Shown: positions 16,645 to 25,094 of the stretch, piece by piece
How positions within the stretch are numbered: the first letter of the stretch is position 1
Layout of the letters: every line of letters starts with the position of its first letter
Origin: Bacteroidota bacterium
GTDB lineage: Bacteria; Bacteroidota; Bacteroidia; B-17B0; Aurantibacillaceae
Assembly (NCBI GenBank): GCA_013816615.1
Contig: JACDED010000029.1
Coordinates: forward strand, 1-37,603
Length of the DNA stretch: 37,603 nucleotides
Reading direction: 5' to 3'
The notes under the pieces: model-generated
Databases searched by the model: none
Seen by the model: the letters and a program-made list of their open reading frames with translations, nothing else
What the model was told of the DNA's origin: nothing
Program-made: the position numbers and the translations under genes

Positions 16645-18951
16645 ATGAAAAAACAATTATTAAATTTAAAAATAGCAGCAATTGCAGTGGGAATTTTTTT
16701 CACTACAACGGCAAGTGCAGCTTTTACAGCTGTAACATCCGGTAACTGGAGCAGTGCTACAACATGGGGTGGAATTGCACCAACCGCAACAGTATTAAAC
16801 CAGGATATAACTATTCCATCAGGCATAACTGTAACATTAGATGCAGATGTAACATTTACAGGATTACTTAACAGCTTTGCTGTGAACGGAACTTTATCCA
16901 ACACAAGTTCAAACGGTATTACCATAACGCAAGGTGCGCTTTCAGGCAACGGAACGATTTCAGTAAACAGATTAAGTTTTACAACTTTAGGCACCTCATC
17001 GTTTTCGGGTAATTTAAATCTTAAACGCTTAATTAATTCGACTACTATTTTAGCTTTCACGGCTATTGCAAATGTTGCCGATACTTTAGAGCTTGAAGGT
17101 GGTAATATCCTTTTAAACACGAATGCCAATCTTACTATGCAATCTAACTCAACCATAAAAATTAATAATGGTTCCATAACAATTGGCGGAGGTATTTTTA
17201 ATACAAACAATGCCTATAACGTTATGTATGTGGGCACATCTAAAACAACAGGCATTGAGTTAAACACTTCAACATTACAGCATGTTTATTTACAAATGAA
17301 CAACAATAATCAAACTGTTACATTAAATAATAATATGATCGTTAATGGTAATTTGAATAGTAACTCAGGCAAATTGACATTGAATGGAAAACAATTAACA
17401 CTAAAGGGAAACCTTACCATGGGAGGCGGAAGCATTATTAATAGTGACGCATCAGCAATGATGACAATAGAAGGATCTGGTAGCTTAAACAGTATGTTAA
17501 TGTTTGATGCAGGATCAATAATAAATTCTTTAACTATCAACCGCTCAACAAGCGGACAAGTTAAATTAGGTAGCGCAATAACTATTGACGGGCATTTAAA
17601 CTTGATGGATGGCAACTTTAGCATTGAAGGTGGAGGCTTGGCAGTTGTGGCTTCAGGAAGCACTGTTCATGTAGAAAAAGGATCGGTAACATTAAACACA
17701 GGTACATTTAATGGCACCGCATCTTACAATGTAGAATACATGGGGAGCACTAACGCTAACACAGGTATTGAATTTATTGGTTCTGGTTTAAATAATGTTT
17801 GGGTAAACTATACAAACACCAGCAACAAGGTTACCTTAAGCAATCCGGCAAATATTTCAGGAAACTTAAATATGTCAAAAGGTAAAATAGATCTTAATGG
17901 TAAAAACATATTCCTTAATGGAACAATCTCTTCAAGTCCAAATGCAATGTTTGTTGGTAATTCAATTTCTGAAATGCATTTAAATTTAACTGCTACAACC
18001 AACGATACTATTTATTTTGATAACGCAAGTACAAACAGTCAAACTTTATATAAATTAAGATTAAATATTGGTGGAGCAAATCCAATGATCCATTTAGGTT
18101 CAAAATTAATTATCGATAGCGAATTAAACTTTGTAAAAGGTCAGGTTGCTTTGTCATCAAACAATGATCTTGAAATTGGTGCAGCTGCAGCAATTGTAGG
18201 TTTTGATGACACTAAATATGTTGTTACTTCAGGTAATACAAACGGCGCTTTGGTAATGAAAGTTAACGCAGGTTCGGCTTACGTAACCTTCCCTGTTGGA
18301 ACTAACAGTAATTACTCACCGGCTTTCGTTCAACAAGCTTCAGCAGCAACAAGCGGAAACTTTAATGTAAGAGCAATGAACACTGTATTAAGTGGTGGCA
18401 CTTATGGCCCTGTAAATTCAAACACTTTAAAAGTAGTAAACAGAACATGGTTTGTTAACTCAGGTGTTGCAACAATAAACGCTAACCTTAAATTTGGTTG
18501 GGTAGCTGCCGCAGAAGTAAATGGTTTTGACAGAACAAATGCCTATGTAAGCCACTATACTTCTAACGCATGGGATGTAATAAGCGGATCAAGTGCGACT
18601 GTTTCTGCCAACAATACTTATGAATTGTCAAGAACAGGTGTTACATCTTTAAGCCCGTTTGCTGTGACTGAAGTTGGCGAGCCATTAAAGATTAAAGAAT
18701 TGTCTAACTTAACTGGTATTGAGTTATATCCAAACCCATCAAAAGATTTTGTAACCATTAAAATGGCAAATTCAACGGATGATTTTACCTATGAACTAAC
18801 TGATATTACAGGCAGAACTATTTTAACAACATCAAATGCAAATAGCTTAAACAAATTTGATGTTTCAAATTTAAAAACAGGTTATTACTTTATTAAGATC
18901 ACGAATACAAATGATAACAAAACCATTACAAAACGTTTTGTAAAAGAATAA
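16645..18951 (+). CDS. Large T9SS-exported beta-solenoid protein with G8-like start
   Basis: 768 residues. Sec signal peptide (1-25). The start of the mature part (SGNWSSATTWGG, then DITIPSGITVTLDADVTFTG) is typical of G8-like domains that open surface beta-helices. Long Asn/Thr/Gly-rich repeats follow to about 500, with units like VNGNLNSNSGKLTLNGKQLT and ISGNLNMSKGKIDLNGKNIF, as expected of a right-handed solenoid. About 690-768 is a T9SS type A sorting domain (IELYPNPSKDFVTIKM, then LKTGYYFIKI and a C-terminal KRFVKE). It should end up on the cell surface or in the medium, perhaps as an adhesin. It has its own promoter motif (site C) and terminator. Confidence 0.82.
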   Translation: MKKQLLNLKIAAIAVGIFFTTTASAAFTAVTSGNWSSATTWGGIAPTATVLNQDITIPSGITVTLDADVTFTGLLNSFAVNGTLSNTSSNGITITQGALSGNGTISVNRLSFTTLGTSSFSGNLNLKRLINSTTILAFTAIANVADTLELEGGNILLNTNANLTMQSNSTIKINNGSITIGGGIFNTNNAYNVMYVGTSKTTGIELNTSTLQHVYLQMNNNNQTVTLNNNMIVNGNLNSNSGKLTLNGKQLTLKGNLTMGGGSIINSDASAMMTIEGSGSLNSMLMFDAGSIINSLTINRSTSGQVKLGSAITIDGHLNLMDGNFSIEGGGLAVVASGSTVHVEKGSVTLNTGTFNGTASYNVEYMGSTNANTGIEFIGSGLNNVWVNYTNTSNKVTLSNPANISGNLNMSKGKIDLNGKNIFLNGTISSSPNAMFVGNSISEMHLNLTATTNDTIYFDNASTNSQTLYKLRLNIGGANPMIHLGSKLIIDSELNFVKGQVALSSNNDLEIGAAAAIVGFDDTKYVVTSGNTNGALVMKVNAGSAYVTFPVGTNSNYSPAFVQQASAATSGNFNVRAMNTVLSGGTYGPVNSNTLKVVNRTWFVNSGVATINANLKFGWVAAAEVNGFDRTNAYVSHYTSNAWDVISGSSATVSANNTYELSRTGVTSLSPFAVTEVGEPLKIKELSNLTGIELYPNPSKDFVTIKMANSTDDFTYELTDITGRTILTTSNANSLNKFDVSNLKTGYYFIKITNTNDNKTITKRFVKE

Positions 18952-18968
18952 TTACCTTAACAAATAAT

Positions 18969-19004
18969 AAAAACCCCCTTCATGAATTCATGAAGGGGGT
19001 TTTT
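18969..19004. terminator. Long palindromic terminator after the T9SS gene
   Basis: A perfect 36-base palindrome centred in CATGAATTCATG, with stem AAAAACCCCCTT / AAGGGGGTTTTT. The T run downstream fits termination of the plus-strand gene. Being symmetrical, it may also stop transcription from the right. Confidence 0.9.
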
Positions 19005-19034
19005 TATTGATAGTAATTAGTAAGTTATTAAAAC

Positions 19035-19069
19035 AAAAAAGCCTTTGCAAATATTGCAAAGGCTTTTTT
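19035..19069 (-). terminator. Intrinsic terminator after the DUF1328 gene
   Basis: A perfect 16-bp stem (19035-19050 with 19054-19069), 3-base loop ATA, with A6 and T6 at the ends. It lies 22 bases beyond the DUF1328 stop codon. Confidence 0.88.
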
Positions 19070-19090
19070 GTAAACTTTAAAAAACCAACA

Positions 19091-19261
19091 TCATTTCTTC
19101 TTAACCAATAATGCACCGCCAAGTAAAGAGAGTACAAATAAAACCAGGAAAACAAAAAATAATATTTTAGCGATACCAGCCGCACTTGCAGCTATGCCTG
19201 TAAACCCGAATAGCGCTGCTACTAAAGCAACTACTAAAAATATAACTGACCAACGTAACAT
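19091..19261 (-). CDS. DUF1328 family membrane micro-protein (YtjA-like)
   Basis: 56 residues, read from the ATG at 19259-19261 to the TGA at 19091-19093. The start [20 protein letters not shown], followed by [20 protein letters not shown], a second hydrophobic segment and a short KKK end, is the standard DUF1328 pattern at normal length. It is a two-helix inner-membrane protein; relatives such as E. coli YtjA are small stress-related proteins of unknown mechanism. It is a single-gene unit with a TGGCAT motif 39 bases upstream (site D) and a strong terminator downstream. Confidence 0.88.
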   Translation of the reverse strand: MLRWSVIFLVVALVAALFGFTGIAASAAGIAKILFFVFLVLFVLSLLGGALLVKKK

Positions 19262-19299
19262 GATTTTTAATTTTATTTTGTTAATATATTTTAATACAT

Positions 19300-19313
19300 A
19301 AAATTTTATGCCA
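19300..19313 (-). promoter_or_regulatory. TGGCAT motif, site D
   Basis: TGGCATAAAATTTT on the minus strand, 39 bases upstream of the DUF1328 ATG. Exact copy of sites A and B. The -12 position reads TA. Confidence 0.6.
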
Positions 19314-19450
19314 TGATAAAAATGTATGAATTGTTAGTGTTTAGTCATTTTTAATGATTTTTGTAGAAATAATTCCTCAGCAATTGTGTATCAAAAAGTA
19401 CGTACCCTAAATATTATCGTTAAATTAGAAACATAAAACAACCAAGTAAA

Positions 19451-21493
19451 ATGCCCGATAATTGTACAAACAATAATAAGCTTCACTTTAAACTCTTGCC
19501 CGATTATGCGACCTATTTATTAAATAATAAGCTAAGAGAATTCGTCAAAATACAATTAGGCCTAATGATTAAGATGGATGTTCCGATTCTTAAATATTAT
19601 GATCTTAGAGGCACAGAAGAGCAATTAGTAGAGCAATTTTTATCTTCTTATACTACATTTCTTACTTCGGTTATTAACAATACTTTGAATATAACCCTTA
19701 ATGAAACACTTAAAAAATGGGTCAACAATCAATTACCCAATATTTCAAAAGACCAGTTAGTTATAGAAGATATAACATTTGTAACTTATATCCGGAAACA
19801 GGCCTTTTTTAATTTTTTGCCTTCCTACACTTCTGATGTAAAACTGGCTTTAGATCTTGTAAAAGAAATAGAGGATTATTCTTTAGAACTCGTGGCAAGA
19901 TCGTTAAAAACCTTAATGGAAATACAACAGGAAAAATTTAACGAAGTAAATGAAACTTTAAAGAAACATGAAAAAGGGCTTTTAGAGGCGCAGGAAATTG
20001 CGAGTTTCGGAAGCTTTGAATGGGACCTTACGGGAAATGAAAAAAGCACCTATACGCCGCAGGTATTTAAAATATTTGAGATGGAATCAACCAACGGTTT
20101 GGAAGATTTTTTAAATTATGTACATCCGGGGGATAGGGAAAAACTCCAGGCCTCTATTGATAAAGCTCTTAAGGGAGGAGACGATTACGAATGTGAATAC
20201 CGCTTCAGAAGAAATGGGAAAGAAAAAATATTATGGACAAAAGGCGTAGTAAACTTTATTGAAAAAAAACCGGCAAGTATGGTAGGTACTATAATGGATA
20301 TTACCGACAGACATTACATATTACAACGTTTAGAGAGGAATGAAGAACTTTACAAACAAGCGCAAAAATTAACACATATTGGTAACTGGATCTGGGATAT
20401 TGAAACAGGAATTATTAAATATTCGGATGAGCTTTTGCGAATCTACGGCCTAAAACCAAATGAAGAAATGACATTTGACAAAGCTATCAAATTAGTACAT
20501 CCCAATGATCTTGAAAAAATGCATGAAGCGCTTAACTATTCATTAACCACTCACAAACCGCATGAAATTGAATTTAGGGTCATTCGCCCGGATGGGGATG
20601 AACGTATCATACGCCGCCATGCCGAAGTATTGCTTGATGAAAAAGGAAAACCTTATAAACTTGCTGGTACCGGCCAGGATATTACAAAAGAGGTATTGTT
20701 GAATAATGAGATAAAAGAAAGAGAAAAGCAATTAGCGGAATTAAATTTATCGCTCGAACAAAAAAACATAGCGCTTGAACGAAGTAATAAAGAACTTACT
20801 TCATTTAGTTATGTAGCCAGTCATGATCTGCAAGAACCATTAAGAAAGATAAAAACATTTAGTAATCTCATTCTTGAAAAAGAAAAAAATTTATCGGAAG
20901 AAGGAAAAGATTGTTTTGGAAGAATTATTATCAGCGCCGGACGCATGCAAACACTGATTGAAGATCTGCTTTCTTTTTCGAGAACACAACTTTTTGAAAA
21001 TACCTTAAAACCTGTTGATCTTAATAACGTATTGAATGAGATCAGGATATTACACAGTGAAACCATAAAAGAAGGAAGGTTGGTATTTAATATTTCAAAC
21101 TTGCCTGTAATAAACGCCATTGCTTTTCAGATCCAACAGTTATTTGAGAATATAATCAGCAATTCTATTAAATACAGTAAACCCGGTCAAAACACTGAAA
21201 TAATTATAACCTGTCAATTAGTGAACGGAGAACAACTTTCATTTTCAAATGATAAAATAAAAAAGTATTATAAAATAAGTATTTCAGATAACGGTATTGG
21301 CTTTGATCAAAAGTATGCCGATAAAATATTTGAGATCTTCCAGCGCCTGCATGGTAAAAACGAATACAGCGGCACCGGCATTGGCTTGTCAATCTGCAAA
21401 AAAATAGTTGAGAACCACAAAGGTTTTATAATTGCACAAAGCAAATTAAATATTGGCTCCACCTTTGATATTTTTTTACCACAAGAGAATTAA
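19451..21493 (+). CDS. PAS-domain sensor histidine kinase
   Basis: 680 residues, no clear membrane helix, so probably cytoplasmic. An unrecognised mostly helical N-terminal domain (1-180) is followed by two PAS folds (about 190-300 and 310-420), a coiled coil (425-450), HisKA with FSYVASHDLQEPLRKI (H458), and an HATPase domain ending in DNGIGFDQKYADKIFEIFQR and SGTGIGLSICKKIVENH. Its H-box and ATP-lid match those of the CHASE3 kinase at 34214, so the two are paralogues. It faces the NtrC-type regulator gene convergently, with a shared terminator between them. It may be a kinase for that regulator, but convergence is weak evidence. No TGGCAT motif precedes it. Confidence 0.9.
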   Translation: MPDNCTNNNKLHFKLLPDYATYLLNNKLREFVKIQLGLMIKMDVPILKYYDLRGTEEQLVEQFLSSYTTFLTSVINNTLNITLNETLKKWVNNQLPNISKDQLVIEDITFVTYIRKQAFFNFLPSYTSDVKLALDLVKEIEDYSLELVARSLKTLMEIQQEKFNEVNETLKKHEKGLLEAQEIASFGSFEWDLTGNEKSTYTPQVFKIFEMESTNGLEDFLNYVHPGDREKLQASIDKALKGGDDYECEYRFRRNGKEKILWTKGVVNFIEKKPASMVGTIMDITDRHYILQRLERNEELYKQAQKLTHIGNWIWDIETGIIKYSDELLRIYGLKPNEEMTFDKAIKLVHPNDLEKMHEALNYSLTTHKPHEIEFRVIRPDGDERIIRRHAEVLLDEKGKPYKLAGTGQDITKEVLLNNEIKEREKQLAELNLSLEQKNIALERSNKELTSFSYVASHDLQEPLRKIKTFSNLILEKEKNLSEEGKDCFGRIIISAGRMQTLIEDLLSFSRTQLFENTLKPVDLNNVLNEIRILHSETIKEGRLVFNISNLPVINAIAFQIQQLFENIISNSIKYSKPGQNTEIIITCQLVNGEQLSFSNDKIKKYYKISISDNGIGFDQKYADKIFEIFQRLHGKNEYSGTGIGLSICKKIVENHKGFIIAQSKLNIGSTFDIFLPQEN

Positions 21494-21500
21494 AGAAAAT

Positions 21501-21533
21501 AAAAAAGCCGGCTTAAAATAAACCGGCTTTTTT
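21501..21533. terminator. Bidirectional terminator between kinase and NtrC-type gene
   Basis: Stem AAAAAAGCCGG (21501-21511) with CCGGCTTTTTT (21523-21533) and an AT-rich loop. A6 and T6 flank it, so it can serve both convergent genes. Confidence 0.88.
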
Positions 21534-21551
21534 ATTGGTATGAATTTAAGT

Positions 21552-22970
21552 TTAACCGTTAACCAACAAATTAAAAGTTTTCATTTTATTATATAACGTC
21601 TTTCTGTCAATATTAAGTATTAATGCAGCCTTAGATTTATTAAAGTTCACCTTGCGCAATACTTCAAGTATTTTTTCATACTCAGCATGTAAAGCAGCAG
21701 ATTTAAGATCCGGCATATCTTTAGAATGAATGGTATTATCTTTACTATCTTCAATTAAATTAAATTTAGATTGAAAAATAATTTCCTGCGGCAATGTTTC
21801 AAGCGTGATAGTATCCTTGCTTGTTAATAAGGCTGCACGTTTAATAATGTTATTCATCTCTCTTAGGTTACCGGGCCAGTTATAATCTAAAAAGATCTTT
21901 TCTACTTCCGGCACAAAACCATCAATTTTTTTATTTAATTCTGCATTTGCATTTTTAAGAAAGAAATCCGCAAACAACATAATATCTTCATTTCTTTCTC
22001 TTAATGGCGGCAGATCGATCGAGAACTCGTTAAAACGGTGATAAAGATCTTCCCTGAATTTTCCTTTAGATGTAACCTCACTTAATTTTTCGTTAGAGGC
22101 TACAATAATTCTCACATCAATATTTGTTTCTTTTTGTGAACCAATTCTTCTTATTTTTCTTTCTTGTATTACCCTTAATAATGATACTTGTATATCATAA
22201 GTTAAATTTCCGATCTCATCCAAAAATATAGTGCCACCGTTTGCTAATTCAAACTGGCCAATTTTTGTTTGCATAGCACCGGTAAAGGAGCCTTTTTCGT
22301 GGCCAAATAATTCGCTCCCAGCTAATTCTTTTGTTAATGAACCGCAATCTACTGCAATAAAGGGTTTATCTTTTCGGGAGCTTTGCGTATGAATGCTATA
22401 AGCAACAGATTCTTTTCCTGTACCACTTTCACCATAAATAATTACTGAGTAATTAGTAGGCGCAACCAATTTAATTTGATTGTGCAATTTATCAGCTTCT
22501 TTACTTCTACCAATAACCAGGTTTTTTGGATCACCTACTACAAGTTTTTTATGTGGAATTGCTTCTACTTTGTTTTCATCGCCAGAATCTTCCTGTTGCA
22601 TTTTAGAGCTTTTCTGAGTTAATGCTTTATCAACAAGCATTAATATTTCTTCAGGTAAAAGTGGTTTTGTAATATAATCAAATGCACCATTTTTAATTAC
22701 CTCAACAGCAACTTTTACATCAGAATAACCTGTAATGATTATAACCTGCGTTTTAGGATTTAATTCCTTAATACTTATTAAAAGTTCTTTACCATCCGTA
22801 TCCGGTAATCTAAAATCACAAAAAACAATATCAGCCTCATTCTCTTTTAAATATGTTAAAGCTTTTTTGCCGCTGGTAACATAACTAGTATCATGCCCCT
22901 TTCTTTTTAAAAATCTGTCTAGTAATTGACAAATATCGGTGTCGTCGTCAATAATAAGAATTTTCGCCAT
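21552..22970 (-). CDS. NtrC-family sigma-54-dependent response regulator
   Basis: 472 residues. Receiver domain 1-120 with acidic D8-D10 and phospho-acceptor D52 (VFCDFRLPDTDG). The AAA+ sigma-54 interaction domain covers about 150-385: Walker A YGESGTGKE (179-187), the sigma-54 contact loop GSFTGA (227-232, Ser in place of the more usual Ala), Walker B GGTIFLDE (245-252), and FREDLYHRFNEFSIDLPPLR. The C-terminal Fis-type helix-turn-helix is about 430-470 (NFNKSKAALILNIDRKTLYN). It should activate RNA polymerase carrying sigma-54 by ATP hydrolysis. It begins 6 bases after the receiver-only gene at 22977, so the two form an operon. The window's TGGCAT sites are candidate targets. Confidence 0.94.
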   Translation of the reverse strand: MAKILIIDDDTDICQLLDRFLKRKGHDTSYVTSGKKALTYLKENEADIVFCDFRLPDTDGKELLISIKELNPKTQVIIITGYSDVKVAVEVIKNGAFDYITKPLLPEEILMLVDKALTQKSSKMQQEDSGDENKVEAIPHKKLVVGDPKNLVIGRSKEADKLHNQIKLVAPTNYSVIIYGESGTGKESVAYSIHTQSSRKDKPFIAVDCGSLTKELAGSELFGHEKGSFTGAMQTKIGQFELANGGTIFLDEIGNLTYDIQVSLLRVIQERKIRRIGSQKETNIDVRIIVASNEKLSEVTSKGKFREDLYHRFNEFSIDLPPLRERNEDIMLFADFFLKNANAELNKKIDGFVPEVEKIFLDYNWPGNLREMNNIIKRAALLTSKDTITLETLPQEIIFQSKFNLIEDSKDNTIHSKDMPDLKSAALHAEYEKILEVLRKVNFNKSKAALILNIDRKTLYNKMKTFNLLVNG

Positions 22971-22976
22971 GATAAT

Positions 22977-23348
22977 TTAGTTTATAGTTGTTGTATTTGT
23001 TTGCACTTGATTAATTACTTCTAATAATTGGCTTATTACAAATGGTTTCTTTAAAAACCCATTTGCGCCAAGTTCTTTGAATCCATCAGCCAGTTTATCG
23101 TTATCTGCGCTGATAAATATTACAATGTTTTTTTCATTCTTGAATTTTCTTGCATAATACAAACCACTCCCATCGGGCAGGTTTACGTCTAAAATAACTA
23201 TATCGGGATCGGTTTGAGTGTAAAGTTCTAATCCTTGTTTAAGATTTTCAGCTTCTACAACAGCATAATTGTGCGAAGTAAGAGCTCTTTTTAAGAGAAA
23301 CCTTATATCCGCTTCATCATCTACTATCAGAATTTTCTTATTTGTCAT
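22977..23348 (-). CDS. Single-domain response regulator
   Basis: 123 residues, only a receiver domain: acidic D10/D11, phospho-acceptor D54 (IVILDVNLPDGSG), conserved FISAD and KKPF segments. There is no output domain. It is co-transcribed with the NtrC-type regulator 6 bases downstream and could pass phosphate, compete for a kinase or act as an adaptor. No kinase is in this operon. Confidence 0.9.
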   Translation of the reverse strand: MTNKKILIVDDEADIRFLLKRALTSHNYAVVEAENLKQGLELYTQTDPDIVILDVNLPDGSGLYYARKFKNEKNIVIFISADNDKLADGFKELGANGFLKKPFVISQLLEVINQVQTNTTTIN

Positions 23349-23395
23349 ACTAAATATTTACATTCTTAGGAGCTAATTTAGGCAATAAAACCCAG

Positions 23396-23431
23396 AAAAA
23401 AAATCAACATGATATGATTCCTCATATCATG
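23396..23431 (-). terminator. Terminator at the end of the YtxH/lipoprotein operon
   Basis: A perfect 10-bp stem (CATGATATGA 23408-23417, TCATATCATG 23422-23431) with a 4-base loop. On the minus strand it is followed by a run of T (A8 at 23396-23403 on the plus strand). It lies 15 bases after the lipoprotein stop. Confidence 0.85.
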
Positions 23432-23446
23432 CTGATGATTTAATTT

Positions 23447-23692
23447 TTAGTTTGTTATATCACAGTTCCTGGTGTAGCTTCCGCCAAGGTCAGAACCTGT
23501 TTTATCGTTAGCATCGCATCTTTCGATAGCTTTGGGTTTTGTTTCTTTATAAGTGTATTGCCCATCATCAGATGTTACAGTTGTTGAATTTCCTGTATAC
23601 GTTTTTGTGCATTTGCACGTGTAATCTTTTTTGCAAGATGACATAGTTGCTCCAAGTCCTAGAGCCGCTACAAGAATGATTAGTTTTTTCAT
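23447..23692 (-). CDS. Small Cys-containing lipoprotein
   Basis: 81 residues. Lipoprotein signal with lipobox-like MSSC (C20). The mature part is only about 60 residues, polar, Thr/Lys-rich, with four further Cys (two in YTCKCTK, one near RCDAND, one near RNCDITN) that could form two disulphides. No known family recognised. It is the last gene of the minus-strand series YtxH, holin-like, 138-aa protein and this one, starting 26 bases after the previous stop, and is followed by a terminator. Confidence 0.7.
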   Translation of the reverse strand: MKKLIILVAALGLGATMSSCKKDYTCKCTKTYTGNSTTVTSDDGQYTYKETKPKAIERCDANDKTGSDLGGSYTRNCDITN

Positions 23693-23718
23693 GTTTTTTT
23701 TTTTGGTTCTTATTTATA

Positions 23719-24135
23719 TTACTCAGCAGATTCTGCTTCGTTTTCTTTATTTGATATTTTTTCTTTAAAAAAGCTTTCCACTTTATGTATTCCAGTTGCA
23801 ATAAGATCAGAATGATTATTTAAAACGTAATCGGTTGCTTTTCTTATTAATAAGGAAGATATAAATCCTTTAATTGAGCCACCTTTACCAAATAATTTTG
23901 CAATCAAAAAATCTTTTCCAAGGTTTAAGCCTATAGATTTAAGGTCATTTGTACTTTCCTTATCTGCTGAAAATTTACTTACAATATTTTTAAAAATCAT
24001 TGAAGGATGCATAGAGTAAACTACTTCCCGTACATTTCTCTTAATTACCAATTCCTGTTCTTCTTTCAGGTAATTAAGCTTCATTATACGCTGATGTAAT
24101 TCAGTATCATTTGTTATAACTATTCCCGTGCTCAT
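23719..24135 (-). CDS. Hypothetical protein of the YtxH/holin cassette
   Basis: 138 residues, no signal peptide. The first half is helical and charged (LHQRIMKLNYLKEEQELVIKR). A central part, FLIAKLFGKGGSIKGFISSLLIRKATDYVL, is amphipathic or weakly hydrophobic. The C-terminus is Glu-rich. I do not recognise a named family. Its position directly after YtxH and holin-like genes (10-base gap) is common in Bacteroidota stress cassettes, and it probably acts at the membrane with them. Confidence 0.7.
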   Translation of the reverse strand: MSTGIVITNDTELHQRIMKLNYLKEEQELVIKRNVREVVYSMHPSMIFKNIVSKFSADKESTNDLKSIGLNLGKDFLIAKLFGKGGSIKGFISSLLIRKATDYVLNNHSDLIATGIHKVESFFKEKISNKENEAESAE

Positions 24136-24145
24136 TTTTATTTAT

Positions 24146-24496
24146 TTATAAATTACTACTCTTAAATAACTCTTTAATGATCTTATTGCGGAAGGGTTTT
24201 GCAATTAATGTTTTCCGCACACAAATCAGAAAAAATGCTATCACAAAATACCCTCCTCCAACAACAAGAAATCCACAATATTGATTTTCAAAAACCGTAT
24301 TTAAATAAAATGCTAAACCAAAACTTAACATAAACGCAGTTAGTATTGTAAGAAAGATGATGGGTACAAATGATATTGTATTTGAACCAATATGTGCCAG
24401 TTTATCGGACGCTTTTAGCACCGCTAATTCATAACGCGTATTTACATAGTCTTTTATACTATCTACGGTCTCTTCGATCTTGGTTTGCTCTTCCAT
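24146..24496 (-). CDS. Phage-holin-like membrane protein (DUF1469/Holin-X type)
   Basis: 116 residues. The N-terminal amphipathic helix (EETVDSIKDYVNTRYELAVL) is followed by two membrane helices (about 40-66 and 72-92) and a basic C-terminal tail. This is the pattern of DUF1469, annotated as holin-like although such chromosomal genes are not phage lysis genes. It lies 22 bases after the YtxH gene in the same operon. Likely role is an inner-membrane stress or envelope protein; mechanism unknown. Confidence 0.78.
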   Translation of the reverse strand: MEEQTKIEETVDSIKDYVNTRYELAVLKASDKLAHIGSNTISFVPIIFLTILTAFMLSFGLAFYLNTVFENQYCGFLVVGGGYFVIAFFLICVRKTLIAKPFRNKIIKELFKSSNL

Positions 24497-24518
24497 AAAT
24501 TTTACGAGGTATTTTAAA

Positions 24519-24812
24519 TTAAGCTAAATCTGTTTTTGCTTTATCTGAAATAGATTTGTATTGGCTATCCATCTTTTGTTTTGCATTTCTAGCCATATCA
24601 TCTATTTTTTCTTCTGCCATTTGGCCCATGTCTTTTAACTTACTTGTGCCCTCTTTTACTTTTTCTTTTAAATCATCAGCAAGGTCTTTTGCACCATTGA
24701 ATAATTTTTTGCGTGTTTCTGTACCTTTATCCGGAGCAAATAATACCCCTAATGCTGCACCAACTGCTGCGCCTAATAAAAGCGCTCCTATAAGTTTTCC
24801 TGAATTTTCCAT
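24519..24812 (-). CDS. YtxH domain-containing protein
   Basis: 97 residues. One glycine/alanine-rich membrane helix ([20 protein letters not shown], 5-24) is followed by [13 protein letters not shown], the YtxH hallmark, and a long charged helix. YtxH proteins are small general-stress proteins in many bacteria. It is the first gene of the four-gene minus-strand cassette and has a TGGCAT motif 49 bases upstream (site E). Confidence 0.88.
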   Translation of the reverse strand: MENSGKLIGALLLGAAVGAALGVLFAPDKGTETRKKLFNGAKDLADDLKEKVKEGTSKLKDMGQMAEEKIDDMARNAKQKMDSQYKSISDKAKTDLA

Positions 24813-24860
24813 AATATTTAGTTTTTAAAAAGTTTATATAATTTAACTTCTGTTTCATGA

Positions 24861-24874
24861 CGAACATTATGCCA
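24861..24874 (-). promoter_or_regulatory. TGGCAT motif, site E
   Basis: TGGCATAATGTTCG on the minus strand, 49 bases upstream of the YtxH start. The -12 position reads GT (TTCGT), a partial sigma-54 match. Confidence 0.5.
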
Positions 24875-25050
24875 TAGTAAAAAAATATTCATAACAAATT
24901 AAAAATCAGATAATTACTAAAATTGAAGTTTTTACGCACTTTTAAAAAAGCGTAATGAATTACTCAAAATGGGGACAATTTTTTGAAATTTATTTTTTTA
25001 TGGGGAATTGGTTTTCATAAATAAATCCTCCCATGATCAAATAATGATAC

Positions 25051-25064
25051 TGGCATGATTTTGT
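25051..25064 (+). promoter_or_regulatory. TGGCAT motif, site F
   Basis: TGGCATGATTTTGT on the plus strand, 44 bases upstream of the ATG at 25095. TTGTA follows but one base short of ideal sigma-54 spacing. Confidence 0.5.
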
Positions 25065-25094
25065 AATGTTTTATGCAACTAACACCTTACTATT

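Larger units (their letters stand above)
24813..25094. other. Divergent regulatory region YtxH operon / DUF2383 gene
   Basis: 282 AT-rich bases with no gene. It holds two outward-facing TGGCAT motifs (site E minus, site F plus). Between them is the dyad TTACGC (24932-24937) / GCGTAA (24950-24955) with a 12-base spacer, a possible shared activator site about 60 bases behind E and 100 bases behind F. Confidence 0.5.

Noticed and set aside
16623-18002. Minus-strand open frames opposite the T9SS protein
   Set aside because: Their Pro/Leu/Val-rich translations are the antisense of an Asn/Thr/Gly repeat protein; the plus-strand product has a signal peptide, repeats and sorting domain.
24146-24496. 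Prophage remnant suggested by the holin-like gene
   Set aside because: No lysin, capsid, tail or integrase genes are nearby, and DUF1469 proteins next to YtxH are normal chromosomal genes.
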